The notes below the pieces were generated by a model that was not told the origin of the DNA, made no database searches, and saw only the letters and a program-made list of their open reading frames with translations. A stretch of DNA of 8,736 bases. It comes from Desulfobacteraceae bacterium. Its GTDB lineage: Bacteria > Desulfobacterota > DSM-4660 > Desulfatiglandales > Desulfatiglandaceae. Positions 1 through 5,992 of the stretch are shown here, in pieces. Position 1 is the first letter of the stretch. The number at the start of each line of letters is the position of its first letter. The stretch lies in the NCBI GenBank assembly GCA_020349865.1, contig CP070700.1, positions 3,977,761 through 3,986,496 of the forward strand. Direction: 5' to 3'. Both the position numbers and the translations under genes were made by a program.

Positions 1-70
1 GACACAACTGGTCTTGGATGCCCTGGAGCGTTCCGAAAAGGAGCGGGGTTGGGTGAAAGTCGAACAATAA
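1..70 (+). CDS. C-terminal end of a probable Gfo/Idh/MocA-family oxidoreductase (5' truncated)
   Basis: Only the last 22 codons are in the window. The frame starts at base 2 and ends with TAA at 68-70. The peptide includes LVLDALERSEKERGWVKVEQ. This resembles the usual final helix and strand of Gfo/Idh/MocA dehydrogenases, which end with an Ala-x-x-x-Ser helix followed by a short Trp/Arg-Val strand. The gene is 24 bases from the next start, so it is probably the upstream member of the same operon. Gfo enzymes are commonly encoded beside TIM-barrel sugar isomerases, which supports the call. No catalytic residue is visible, so the family is an inference from a short tail and the substrate is unknown. 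Confidence 0.5.
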   Translation, partial: TQLVLDALERSEKERGWVKVEQ

Positions 71-94
71 TTAGGATAAAAGGAGGCTGATCAT

Positions 95-1066
95 ATGAAG
101 ATAGGAATGTTTACCGCCAACTTTATGGATCGCGATCTGGAATCGGTCTTTAAGATGATGGCCGAAATGGGGTATGAGACCGCCGAGCTGCCGGCATTTT
201 CGGGCAATGGGCACCTCGATATAGACGAAGTCCTTACCGGTAACAACGCCAAAAAGATCAAAGATCTGGCCAAGAAATACGACCTCACGATTTCCGCCTT
301 GAGCAACCATACCGAAGGGCAGTTGGTTTTAGGCCCGCACACCAAAGACACCGATGCCTTTTTCAAGGGGCCGCCGGCCGAAAAGATCAAATTCGGTATG
401 GAGCGGATGAAGAAGACCGCCCAAGCGGCCGCAGCCTTGGAGGTTCCGGTAGTCTGTGGTTTCATCGGCTGCGAGAATTTTGCCCGGTGGTTTCCCTTTC
501 CCTATCCAGAGGGATGGGACGAAATGGCCAAGGATTTTGTGGAACGCTGGGGAGAAATACTGGATACCTTTGAAAAAGAAGGGGTCAAATTTGCCCATGA
601 ACCCCATCCAAACGAATACGTTTACAACGTAGAAACCGCCCTCAAAAGTGTGGAACTGATGGGCGGAAGGAAAGAATGGGGGTTCAACTTCGATCCTGCC
701 AACATTGTTATTATGGGAATCGATCCGGTCATCTTTATCCAGGAACTCGGTGACAGGATCTATCATGCCCATGCCAAGGACGGAGAAGTCGTGGAACACA
801 ACGTGCGCCGTTCCGGGCTCCAAGCGACCGGCAAGTGGGGCCGTATAGACCGGGGATTCCGATTCCGGATCCCTGGGTGGGGCTCTGTGCCATGGAAAAG
901 GGTGCTGACCGAAATGCGCTTGGTCGATTACGACTACGTCCTAAGCTACGAACATGAGGATGTGGTGATGAGCCGGGAAGACGGCATGGAGAAGGCCATC
1001 GCGTATTTAAGACCGCTCATCATCAAGGGTCGCTATGAGGGAAGAGGAGACAAACTTTTTGAATAG
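95..1066 (+). CDS. TIM-barrel sugar phosphate isomerase/epimerase (AP endonuclease family 2 fold)
   Basis: The 323-residue protein fits the xylose-isomerase-like TIM-barrel superfamily, which includes IolE, IolI and many sugar epimerases. These are cytoplasmic enzymes that use a divalent metal to move a proton or keto group on a sugar or cyclitol. The N-terminal strand MKIGMFTANF and the GYETAEL segment (residues 26-32) are typical. Likely metal ligands are Glu169 (in FAHEPHPNE), Asp200 (in FNFDPAN), His226 (in YHAHAKD) and Glu286 (in LSYEHED). The PGWG turn at 260-263 is usual in this family, where it precedes the last barrel strands. All expected ligands are present, so the enzyme should be active. 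The ATG start follows a perfect AGGAGG at 81-86. The next gene begins 29 bases downstream. Its exact substrate is not predictable; an inosose, a keto-sugar or a 3-keto-glycoside are all possible. It is somewhat longer than the 260-290 residues common in the family. Confidence 0.88.
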   Translation: MKIGMFTANFMDRDLESVFKMMAEMGYETAELPAFSGNGHLDIDEVLTGNNAKKIKDLAKKYDLTISALSNHTEGQLVLGPHTKDTDAFFKGPPAEKIKFGMERMKKTAQAAAALEVPVVCGFIGCENFARWFPFPYPEGWDEMAKDFVERWGEILDTFEKEGVKFAHEPHPNEYVYNVETALKSVELMGGRKEWGFNFDPANIVIMGIDPVIFIQELGDRIYHAHAKDGEVVEHNVRRSGLQATGKWGRIDRGFRFRIPGWGSVPWKRVLTEMRLVDYDYVLSYEHEDVVMSREDGMEKAIAYLRPLIIKGRYEGRGDKLFE

Positions 1067-1095
1067 CCTCCTTTGACATCCTGAGGAGTCCGGAT

Positions 1096-1818
1096 ATGTA
1101 TCTCTCATTGGATGATTTTAAAAAGCGCGTCGAATTCAGCTTATGTCAGCCCTATGCCAGTGACGACGATGTGCGCTCATTCTGTGACGAAGCCATAAGG
1201 GTGGGCGTCGGGGTGGCCTGTGTCAATCCTGTTAATATCCCCTTGACTGTGAAACGGCTTGCAGGGCAGGATATCGAGATTAGCGCAAACGTGGGATTCC
1301 CCTTTGGATCCCATCTGCCTGAAATAAAGGCCATGGAGACGCGCAGGGCCATCGAGGCAGGCACTACACAAATCGACATGGTCATCAACGTCGGTGCGCT
1401 CAAGTCAAAGAAGGACAATTCGGTCTTTGAAGATATTGAGGTCGTCGTCCAGGCGGCTCAAGGCCGCCCTGTCAAAACCATTATTGAGACATGGGTCCTG
1501 ACGGATGAAGAAAAGCAAAGGGCCTGTCGGATTGCGGAAAAGGCCGGTGCGGCGCTGGTAAAAACCACTACCGGCGTTCGCACCCAATATCTGCTTAATA
1601 TGAATCCCGAGCCCAAGGGGGCGATTGTTGCGGATATAAAGCTGATGCGCAGGATTTTGAATCCGGCAGTGAGAATCAAGGCCTCCGGCGGCATTTACAC
1701 CCTTGACTTTGCCCTCGAATTGATCCGGGCCGGTGCCGACCAACTCGGCATGAGCCAGGGTGAAAGGATCATCCGCAGATTTCAAGAGATTTATGGAGAC
1801 AGCGTGGAGCTGACTTGA
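1096..1818 (+). CDS. DeoC/LacD-type class I aldolase (deoxyribose-phosphate aldolase-like)
   Basis: The protein has 240 residues, a normal length for DeoC. Class I aldolases of this family form a lysine Schiff base with the carbonyl substrate and split or join phosphorylated sugars in the cytoplasm. The catalytic triad is visible: Asp94 (in QIDMVINVGALKS), Schiff-base Lys156 (in ALVKTTTG) and Lys195 (in RIKASGGI). Phosphate-binding positions appear in SGG (197-199) and in GMSQG (218-222). The family usually reads KTSTG and GxSS here, so KTTTG and MSQ are departures that may reflect a substrate other than 2-deoxyribose 5-phosphate. The start has GAGGAG at 1083-1088. The gene lies between a sugar isomerase and an FGGY kinase, so it probably cleaves the phosphorylated ketose or aldose made by them, giving a triose phosphate plus an aldehyde. 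A true DERA role is possible, but no other nucleoside-salvage gene is near. Confidence 0.85.
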   Translation: MYLSLDDFKKRVEFSLCQPYASDDDVRSFCDEAIRVGVGVACVNPVNIPLTVKRLAGQDIEISANVGFPFGSHLPEIKAMETRRAIEAGTTQIDMVINVGALKSKKDNSVFEDIEVVVQAAQGRPVKTIIETWVLTDEEKQRACRIAEKAGAALVKTTTGVRTQYLLNMNPEPKGAIVADIKLMRRILNPAVRIKASGGIYTLDFALELIRAGADQLGMSQGERIIRRFQEIYGDSVELT

Positions 1819-1857
1819 TAATCGCCTATTCATTAACACAAAGACAGGGGGTGAGAA

Positions 1858-3417
1858 TTGGTCAACCAAGCGCATTCAAGTAACGCATACATTATCGGGG
1901 TGGACAGTGGGACTTCGTCCACGCGGGCTATCCTCTTTGATGAAAAAGGGGAGGCCCTGGCCGAGGGACGCCAGGTCTATGACGTGCTGCGACCGCACCC
2001 GGGTTGGGTGGAACAGAAGGCCCAGTGGTGGTGGAAGGCCCTGGTCGGTGCCATCCGCAATCTCCTTACAGATTGTCCTGCAAGGCCGGAGGAAATCCAA
2101 GGCCTGGCAATCACCCACCAGCGAATAACGGCAGTTCCCGTTGACAAGTCGCTGGGACCCTTGCGCCATGCGATTCTGTGGAATGACATTCGATGCGGCG
2201 ATCAGAATGAATGGGCCATTAACAAGGTGGGACGCCAGCGGATATACGAGCGGACGGGGTACAATCCGGGCATATGGACGGTCTACAAGGCCATGTGGCT
2301 TCGAGATATGGAACCTGATTTGTACCAGCGAATGCACAAGTTTCTCCTGGTTCAAGACTACCTGACTTATAAGCTTACCGGAGAGCTGGTCACCACCTCG
2401 AGTGCCGCCGTCATGACAGGGTGCCTGGATGTGGCCCATCGACATCGATGGGCCGAAGACATTCTTCAGGACTTCGACATCTCGCCTTCCATATGGGTAG
2501 AGAAGATTCTACCTGGCGGGCAGATCGCCGGGAGAGTTCACAGCAAGGCGTCTCGTGAAACCGGCCTTCCAGAGGGCCTGCCCGTCGTTACGGCAGCCGG
2601 GGATCAGCCCTGCGGCGTGGTTGGGGTGGGCGTCACAAAACCCTCGATGCTGGGTGTCAATGGCGGGACCTCATGCACAATGGAAACGTGTTCGGAGAGG
2701 CTTCCCCTGGATCCCGATGCCAACTATTTCATCGAGATCAGCCCGATGGGAACCTATTTTCCGGAAAATTCCATCTACAGTGGAGGGTCCTCCCTGATGA
2801 ACTGGCTTAGAGGAACCTTTATTCTGGGCCAAGACGGGCAGGGCGAATATGACTGGGAGGAATTCTACAACATGGCCAACGGCTCGCCGCCAGGCAACCT
2901 GGGACTGATCCTTGTTCCATACTTTTCCGGGGCTACGGCGCCATACTGGGACCTCGCCGCCAGAGGGGTCATGTTCGGGTTTCTTATGGATCACTCCAAG
3001 GCCCACCTGGTGCGGGCGGTCATGGAAGGCCTGGCCTATGAGACCCGCAGGCAGATGGGATTCATGGAAAAGGGTACCGGTATTCCAATCTCCGAGCTGC
3101 GTATGTACGGCGGGTCTGCCAGAAGCGACCTGTGGAACCAGGTATTTGCAGACGTACTGGGGGTCAAACTGTGCACCACCAAGACCGTTGAGACCACGGC
3201 TTTGGGCGCGGCCATATGTGCCGCCGCTGGCGCGGGCATCTATTCAAGTATCGAAGCCGCCGCCGATCATATGGTACAGGTCAAGAAAACGTATCAGCCG
3301 AATGCAGGGCATCGCTGGCTTTATGATCGACTCTATGACGAGGTGTATTGTAAGTTCTATGATCGGGTTCATGACCTGATTTGCCAGGCGTCGAGGATTA
3401 TAGGGGAGTTTTCGTAA
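1858..3417 (+). CDS. FGGY-family carbohydrate kinase, xylulokinase/glycerol kinase-like
   Basis: The 519-residue protein has the two-domain ASKHA kinase fold of FGGY enzymes, which transfer phosphate from ATP to a sugar or polyol. The first phosphate loop is GVDSGTSSTRAILFD (14-28). HQRITAVPVD (87-96) and AILWNDIR (105-112) match the substrate-side motifs. The probable catalytic base is Asp249 in AAGDQPCGVVG, followed by GVNGGTSC (266-273). The C-terminal signature reads MYGGSARSDLWNQVFADVLG (416-435), and TTALGAAICAA (446-456) forms the adenine-pocket helix. Nothing is missing. The start is TTG at 1858, placed just after AGGGGGTGAG (1846-1855). The GTG at 1851 is in another frame, and the first conserved strand begins near residue 11, so no later start fits. 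The gap to the aldolase is 39 bases, indicating one operon. The FGGY family covers xylulose, ribulose, fuculose, glycerol and erythritol kinases, and the substrate cannot be told. Confidence 0.9.
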   Translation: MVNQAHSSNAYIIGVDSGTSSTRAILFDEKGEALAEGRQVYDVLRPHPGWVEQKAQWWWKALVGAIRNLLTDCPARPEEIQGLAITHQRITAVPVDKSLGPLRHAILWNDIRCGDQNEWAINKVGRQRIYERTGYNPGIWTVYKAMWLRDMEPDLYQRMHKFLLVQDYLTYKLTGELVTTSSAAVMTGCLDVAHRHRWAEDILQDFDISPSIWVEKILPGGQIAGRVHSKASRETGLPEGLPVVTAAGDQPCGVVGVGVTKPSMLGVNGGTSCTMETCSERLPLDPDANYFIEISPMGTYFPENSIYSGGSSLMNWLRGTFILGQDGQGEYDWEEFYNMANGSPPGNLGLILVPYFSGATAPYWDLAARGVMFGFLMDHSKAHLVRAVMEGLAYETRRQMGFMEKGTGIPISELRMYGGSARSDLWNQVFADVLGVKLCTTKTVETTALGAAICAAAGAGIYSSIEAAADHMVQVKKTYQPNAGHRWLYDRLYDEVYCKFYDRVHDLICQASRIIGEFS

Positions 3418-3425
3418 AGCAAAAA

Positions 3426-3453
3426 TTCATAGACGCAAAAGACAGTTTCTAAA
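3426..3453 (+). promoter_or_regulatory. Possible promoter of the first regulator gene
   Basis: TTCATA (3426-3431) and TCTAAA (3448-3453) could be -35 and -10 boxes with a 16-base spacer. The match to the sigma-70 consensus is moderate. Support comes from a near copy of the first 19 bases, TTCATAGACGCAAAAGACA, found again at 5908-5925 upstream of the second gene block. The next base begins a perfect palindrome. If this is correct, the mRNA leader before the regulator would be close to 200 bases long. Confidence 0.3.
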
Positions 3454-3468
3454 TGAACAAATTGTTCA
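3454..3468. promoter_or_regulatory. Perfect 15-base palindrome, probable repressor operator
   Basis: TGAACAAATTGTTCA has two perfect 7-base arms, TGAACAA and TTGTTCA, around one central A. It lies between the kinase gene and the first GntR/HutC regulator, directly after a possible -10 box. A dimeric winged-helix repressor bound there would cover the transcription start. The HutC protein encoded from 3659 or its paralog is the natural candidate, through autoregulation. A partial version, TGAACA followed directly by TTGT, occurs at 5965-5974 just before the second gene block. The palindrome is seen directly; the operator function is inferred. Confidence 0.5.
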
Positions 3469-3486
3469 GGTCAAGGAAGGCGCCCC

Positions 3487-3612
3487 GTGTCAGCGGGATG
3501 AAGGTATTCATCGGTTCAGGTATCGGTGCATTGAATATTGCGGGTAGCGAACTCTGAGCCCCGCTGTTTACCGGATGTTCCACCTGACACTTCGGCTAAA
3601 AAGGGGCTTTTT
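3487..3612 (+). other. Foldable leader segment before the first regulator
   Basis: Several complementary segments nest here. GTGTCAG (3487-3493) pairs with CTGACAC (3584-3590). CAGCGGG (3491-3497) pairs with CCCGCTG (3560-3566), competing for the shared CAG. GATGAA (3497-3502) pairs with TTCATC (3507-3512), and TTCA (3515-3518) with TGAA (3532-3535). AGCCCC (3557-3562) can pair with GGGGCT (3603-3608), which runs into TTTTT, so a terminator-like alternative fold is conceivable. The start codon of the regulator is at 3659. This may be a structured 5' leader or attenuator. No known riboswitch class is recognised, and chance pairing is not excluded. Confidence 0.3.
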
Positions 3613-3658
3613 GAAACCGGTTCATATTTGCCAATAGTATTTTGCAAGTGGAGGAAGA

Positions 3659-4390
3659 ATGACAGAGGAAACCGAAAGACTTATGCACGACAGTTTTATG
3701 CCCCTTTATTTTCAGCTAAAGGAGATTTTTCGCGACAAGATCGATAACCAGGAGTTACAAGAGGGCGATATGATTCCCTCGGAAAAGGAAATACAACAGG
3801 TCTACGGTGTTAGCCGCGCCACGGTCAGAAAGGCCATACAGCTCCTGGTGAATGAAAATTTCTTGGACAAGAAAAGGGGCAAGGGAACCTTCGTCAAGCT
3901 CAGGAAGATAGAGGAGGAACTGCCGGTTTTGAAGAGCTTTACGGAAGAAATGACAGGCAGAGACGCCAGTAAGAAGATCATTTCGGCGGCCTATATGAAA
4001 GCCCCTGCCGCCATCAGGGCCCGTATGAATCTGGCCCTGGATGAGAGCGTTTTCTCTTTAAAGAGACTGATGGTGGTTGACGGCAAGCCCCTGGGGGTCC
4101 TGCACTCCTATATTCCGGCGAAATATAGGCTCAGCCTCGATGAGGACTATACGAAGTCCCTTTACAGGATCCTGGAGAAAAAAGGGATCAGGCTCAGAAA
4201 TGCAGAACAGACCATCGAGGTTTCCATGTCAATCCCGGAGGAGACTCGCCTGATGGGACTGAAAGCTTCCGTTCCCACGCTGGTCATCAAACGTCTGGCC
4301 TATTCGGTCAACGGAGAGATTGTGGAATATGTGAAAGGGGTCTATCACGGAGACCGATATCGTTACAATTGCAGACTGACCCGTCTTTAA
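3659..4390 (+). CDS. GntR/HutC-family transcriptional regulator with UTRA domain (paralog 1)
   Basis: The 243-residue protein has an N-terminal winged helix-turn-helix domain (about residues 12-80) and a C-terminal UTRA ligand-binding domain (about 89-238). The HutC hallmarks are PLYFQLKEIF, GDMIPSEKEI, the recognition-helix segment VSRATVRKAIQLL (51-63) and the wing RGKGTFV (73-79). In the UTRA part, LKRLMVVDGKPLGVLHSYIP (134-153) and EYVKGVYHGDRYRY (223-236) are typical effector-pocket strands. HutC proteins are cytoplasmic dimers, usually repressors released by a sugar, sugar phosphate or related metabolite. The ATG follows GGAGGAAG at 3650-3657. It sits between two catabolic blocks and 190 bases after a palindrome, so it probably controls one or both blocks and itself. 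It is about 60 percent identical, without gaps, to the protein at 5008-5742. Confidence 0.92.
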   Translation: MTEETERLMHDSFMPLYFQLKEIFRDKIDNQELQEGDMIPSEKEIQQVYGVSRATVRKAIQLLVNENFLDKKRGKGTFVKLRKIEEELPVLKSFTEEMTGRDASKKIISAAYMKAPAAIRARMNLALDESVFSLKRLMVVDGKPLGVLHSYIPAKYRLSLDEDYTKSLYRILEKKGIRLRNAEQTIEVSMSIPEETRLMGLKASVPTLVIKRLAYSVNGEIVEYVKGVYHGDRYRYNCRLTRL

Positions 4391-4448
4391 TAAAGATTGT
4401 GGCAATCATTATTTCAGTGAGGTTCTCAATAGTTACATATTATCGTGA

Positions 4449-4757
4449 AATATTCGGGTCCGTTGCGTAATTGCCAAGAAAGCCGGACACACGCCAATAG
4501 GTCTTACATACGGCTTCATGGATCCTACCCGCCTTATGGGTATTGCCGATACAGAGAAGATCCTTTCCGAGTTGTCATTTGTCTTATTCGGCCATTGTAC
4601 ATTAGCCCCTGTTGGTTTGGGAATCCGTTGCTATGGAGGCTAAATCGCCAAGAATGGGACAATCCCTCTTGTTCGTGATAATACCCTTAGGGTCAAAGCC
4701 GATAAACTATATATTTCGACATATAGAGACGCCTTAATGGCCAAGCAAACTTTTTAA
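4449..4757 (+). pseudogene. Probable decayed gene; first half resembles the C-terminus of a HAD-family phosphatase
   Basis: One frame is open from 4449 to a TAA at 4641-4643, then open again in the same frame to TAA at 4755-4757. The segment AKKAGHTPIGLTYGFMDP (4473-4526), followed by a Leu, an Ala-Asp and EKILSEL, closely matches the last part of phosphoglycolate-phosphatase-like HAD hydrolases. In these an AKxAG helix, an IGVTYG strand and a short L...AD...I..L helix close the domain. The preceding catalytic GD motif is absent: the frame is closed by TGA at 4446, and I see no GD in the other frames just upstream. The second half (GTIPLVRDNTLRVKADKLYI and on) reads like protein but is not recognised. 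There is no credible start or ribosome-binding site. I infer a gene remnant broken by at least one stop and a 5' loss. The HAD assignment rests on about 40 residues. Confidence 0.4.
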
Positions 4758-4938
4758 TGGCTCACATCCACGTCAAAATCGGCCGGACTGTTTACGCTTG
4801 ATTCTAAGGGGATCTTATACTAATATTAGGACATGCTAACTAATGGCATAGGGCCGGAAAAAACCTCAACCCTGAACAGCACGGAAAGATATTATACCTA
4901 TTTGTCTATAACAATCACACTGAAGCTGAAAGGAAAAT

Positions 4939-4997
4939 CCGGCCAGTCATTATCCTATTCGATAGAAAGCGGGCCGGGTTCATGATGCCCCTATTCG
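4939..4997 (+). promoter_or_regulatory. Stem-loop and 8-base direct repeat in the leader of the second regulator
   Basis: CCGGCC (4939-4944) pairs perfectly with GGCCGG (4972-4977), and the loop holds a smaller hairpin, CTAT-TCG-ATAG (4955-4965). The octamer CCTATTCG occurs at 4954-4961 and again at 4990-4997. The second copy lies inside CCC-CTATTC-GGG, whose right arm overlaps the weak Shine-Dalgarno-like GGGATGAT before the ATG at 5008. These elements could be a repressor site or could limit translation of the regulator. The structures are seen directly; the role is inferred. Confidence 0.3.
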
Positions 4998-5007
4998 GGA
5001 TGATATT

Positions 5008-5742
5008 ATGAAACAGGGAAACGAAAAACTTGATCCAAACAGCTATATACCCCTCTATTATCAGCTCAAGGAGATCCTGTTGGAGAAGCTCGAAAGCGGG
5101 GAATGGTCTGAAGGAAGCATGATTCCCTCTGAAAAGGATCTTCAGAAAACATACGAGGTGAGCAGGGTTACGGTCAGGAGGACAATCGAGCTTTTATCTA
5201 ATGAGGGATTCCTGGACAGGAAAAGGGGCAAGGGAACGATTGTAAAGAAGCCCAGGATAGAGGAGAGACTGCCTGTACTGAAAGGCTTTACCGAGGAAAT
5301 GGCGGGAAGGGATGCGACAAAACGCGTTCTTTCGTCTGAATATATCAACCCTCCGCCCAAAATCAAAGACAAACTGGCCCTCTTTCCTGATGAGCAAATC
5401 TTCTATTTGAAAAGGCTGATGATTGTGGATGGAGCTCCATTAGGCATTCTCCATTCCTACATGCCTGGCCGCTACAGGCTCAGCCTTGATGAGGACTATA
5501 CTAGGTCCCTTTATGAAATCTTTGCGAAAATGGGCATCCGCCTTAAGGAGGCCTATCAGAGCATTGAAGCTTCGATGTCAACCCGGGAAGAAATCCTGCT
5601 TTTTGGATTAGAGGACCCCTTTCCCACTCTGGTGATCAAGCGGACTGCCTATTCGATCGACGGTGATCCGGTCGAATACGTCAAAGGCGCATATCATGGA
5701 GACCGCTATCGATACAAATTGAATCTTAGCCGAGATCAATAA
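5008..5742 (+). CDS. GntR/HutC-family transcriptional regulator with UTRA domain (paralog 2)
   Basis: The 244-residue protein has the same architecture as the regulator at 3659: a winged helix-turn-helix (12-80) with recognition segment VSRVTVRRTIELL (51-63) and wing RGKGTIV, then a UTRA domain (about 89-238). My ungapped count gives about 146 identities in 243 positions. The wing and the UTRA pocket strands are almost unchanged. The recognition helix differs at Ala54 to Val, Lys58 to Arg, Ala59 to Thr and Gln61 to Glu. The least conserved part is residues 111-130. The DNA targets are therefore likely to be similar but perhaps not the same, and the ligands related. No in-frame start lies closely upstream, and the ribosome-binding site is weak. 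It lies 250 bases before the second gene block and is the likely local regulator of it. Confidence 0.92.
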   Translation: MKQGNEKLDPNSYIPLYYQLKEILLEKLESGEWSEGSMIPSEKDLQKTYEVSRVTVRRTIELLSNEGFLDRKRGKGTIVKKPRIEERLPVLKGFTEEMAGRDATKRVLSSEYINPPPKIKDKLALFPDEQIFYLKRLMIVDGAPLGILHSYMPGRYRLSLDEDYTRSLYEIFAKMGIRLKEAYQSIEASMSTREEILLFGLEDPFPTLVIKRTAYSIDGDPVEYVKGAYHGDRYRYKLNLSRDQ

Positions 5743-5762
5743 GTAACTTCAGGATCAGCGGG

Positions 5763-5843
5763 GAAAGTAGCTGGTTTTGCCGAAAAAAATTAGCCACGCC
5801 TTAATTTCTCATGAAAGGAAGTTGGCAAAAGTTTAGCTACTTC
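5763..5843. repeat. About 80-base imperfect inverted repeat after the second regulator
   Basis: AAGTAGCT (5765-5772) pairs with AGCTACTT (5835-5842), and TTTTGCC (5775-5781) pairs with GGCAAAA (5824-5830), separated by GG on one side and GTTT on the other. Within the loop, AAATTA (5787-5792) can pair with TAATTT (5800-5805). The whole forms a long hairpin beginning about 20 bases after the stop of the regulator gene. There is no T-run after it, so it is not a standard intrinsic terminator. It could be a bidirectional or processed 3' structure, or a small non-autonomous mobile element. No flanking target duplication is evident. Confidence 0.45.
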
Positions 5844-5876
5844 AAACGCGGTCCCATTACCCCTCTCCATGATTTA

Positions 5877-5888
5877 TGATACGTATCA
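5877..5888. promoter_or_regulatory. Perfect 12-base palindrome TGATACGTATCA, possible operator
   Basis: TGATACGTATCA equals its own reverse complement. It lies 19 bases upstream of a possible -35 box and about 100 bases before the start of the second gene block. Its size and position suit a regulator-binding site. It differs from the 15-base palindrome at 3454-3468, so it may belong to another regulator or to the second HutC paralog. Confidence 0.35.
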
Positions 5889-5907
5889 GCAAGCATTCTG
5901 AAATAAG

Positions 5908-5936
5908 TTCATAGTCTCAAAGACAAATCATGAAAT
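5908..5936 (+). promoter_or_regulatory. Possible promoter of the dehydrogenase block
   Basis: TTCATA (5908-5913) and TGAAAT (5931-5936), spaced by 17 bases, could be -35 and -10 boxes. The first 18 bases, TTCATAGTCTCAAAGACA, are nearly the same as TTCATAGACGCAAAAGACA at 3426-3444, which precedes the first regulator. This shared element supports co-control. The resulting leader would be about 50 bases, ending at the TTG start at 5993. Confidence 0.35.
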
Positions 5937-5992
5937 AGCTACCCTCTTATTTTAGATCAACACATGAACATTGTCTTATTGTGAGGTAAACG

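Larger units (their letters stand above)
4391..5007. other. 617-base intergenic region between the paralogous regulators
   Basis: No intact gene can be supported on either strand. The region looks more AT-rich than the genes around it. It contains a small hairpin just after the first regulator, GATTG-TGG-CAATC (4395-4407), too short to be a convincing terminator. A frame with a stop at 4641 looks like a decayed gene (4449-4757). There is an AT-rich hairpin, CTATAT/ATATAG (4707-4712 and 4721-4726), and a perfect palindrome, CTAATATTAG (4820-4829). A GC-rich stem lies in the leader of the second regulator (4939-4977). The segment TTGTCTATAACAA (arms TTGT and ACAA, near 4910) could be a degenerate operator. 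Confidence 0.5.

Noticed and set aside
1405..1875. Open frame of 156 codons on the minus strand
   Set aside because: It lies opposite the aldolase gene, shows no recognisable motif, and the plus-strand frame has all catalytic residues.
1876..2445. Open frame of 189 codons on the minus strand
   Set aside because: It is antisense to the FGGY kinase N-terminal domain and has no family features.
3598..3612. AAAAAGGGGCTTTTT as an intrinsic terminator of the kinase operon
   Set aside because: The hairpin would be A-T pairs with a three-base loop, too weak on its own; it is retained only as part of the leader fold.
4445..4678. 77-codon frame on the plus strand starting MKYSGPLRN
   Set aside because: It is offset from the HAD-like frame, is rich in Cys, Arg, Pro and Trp in a non-protein-like way, and has no ribosome-binding site.
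4758..4802. 14-codon frame MAHIHVKIGRTVYA
   Set aside because: It is too short, follows only a T-run and has no Shine-Dalgarno sequence.
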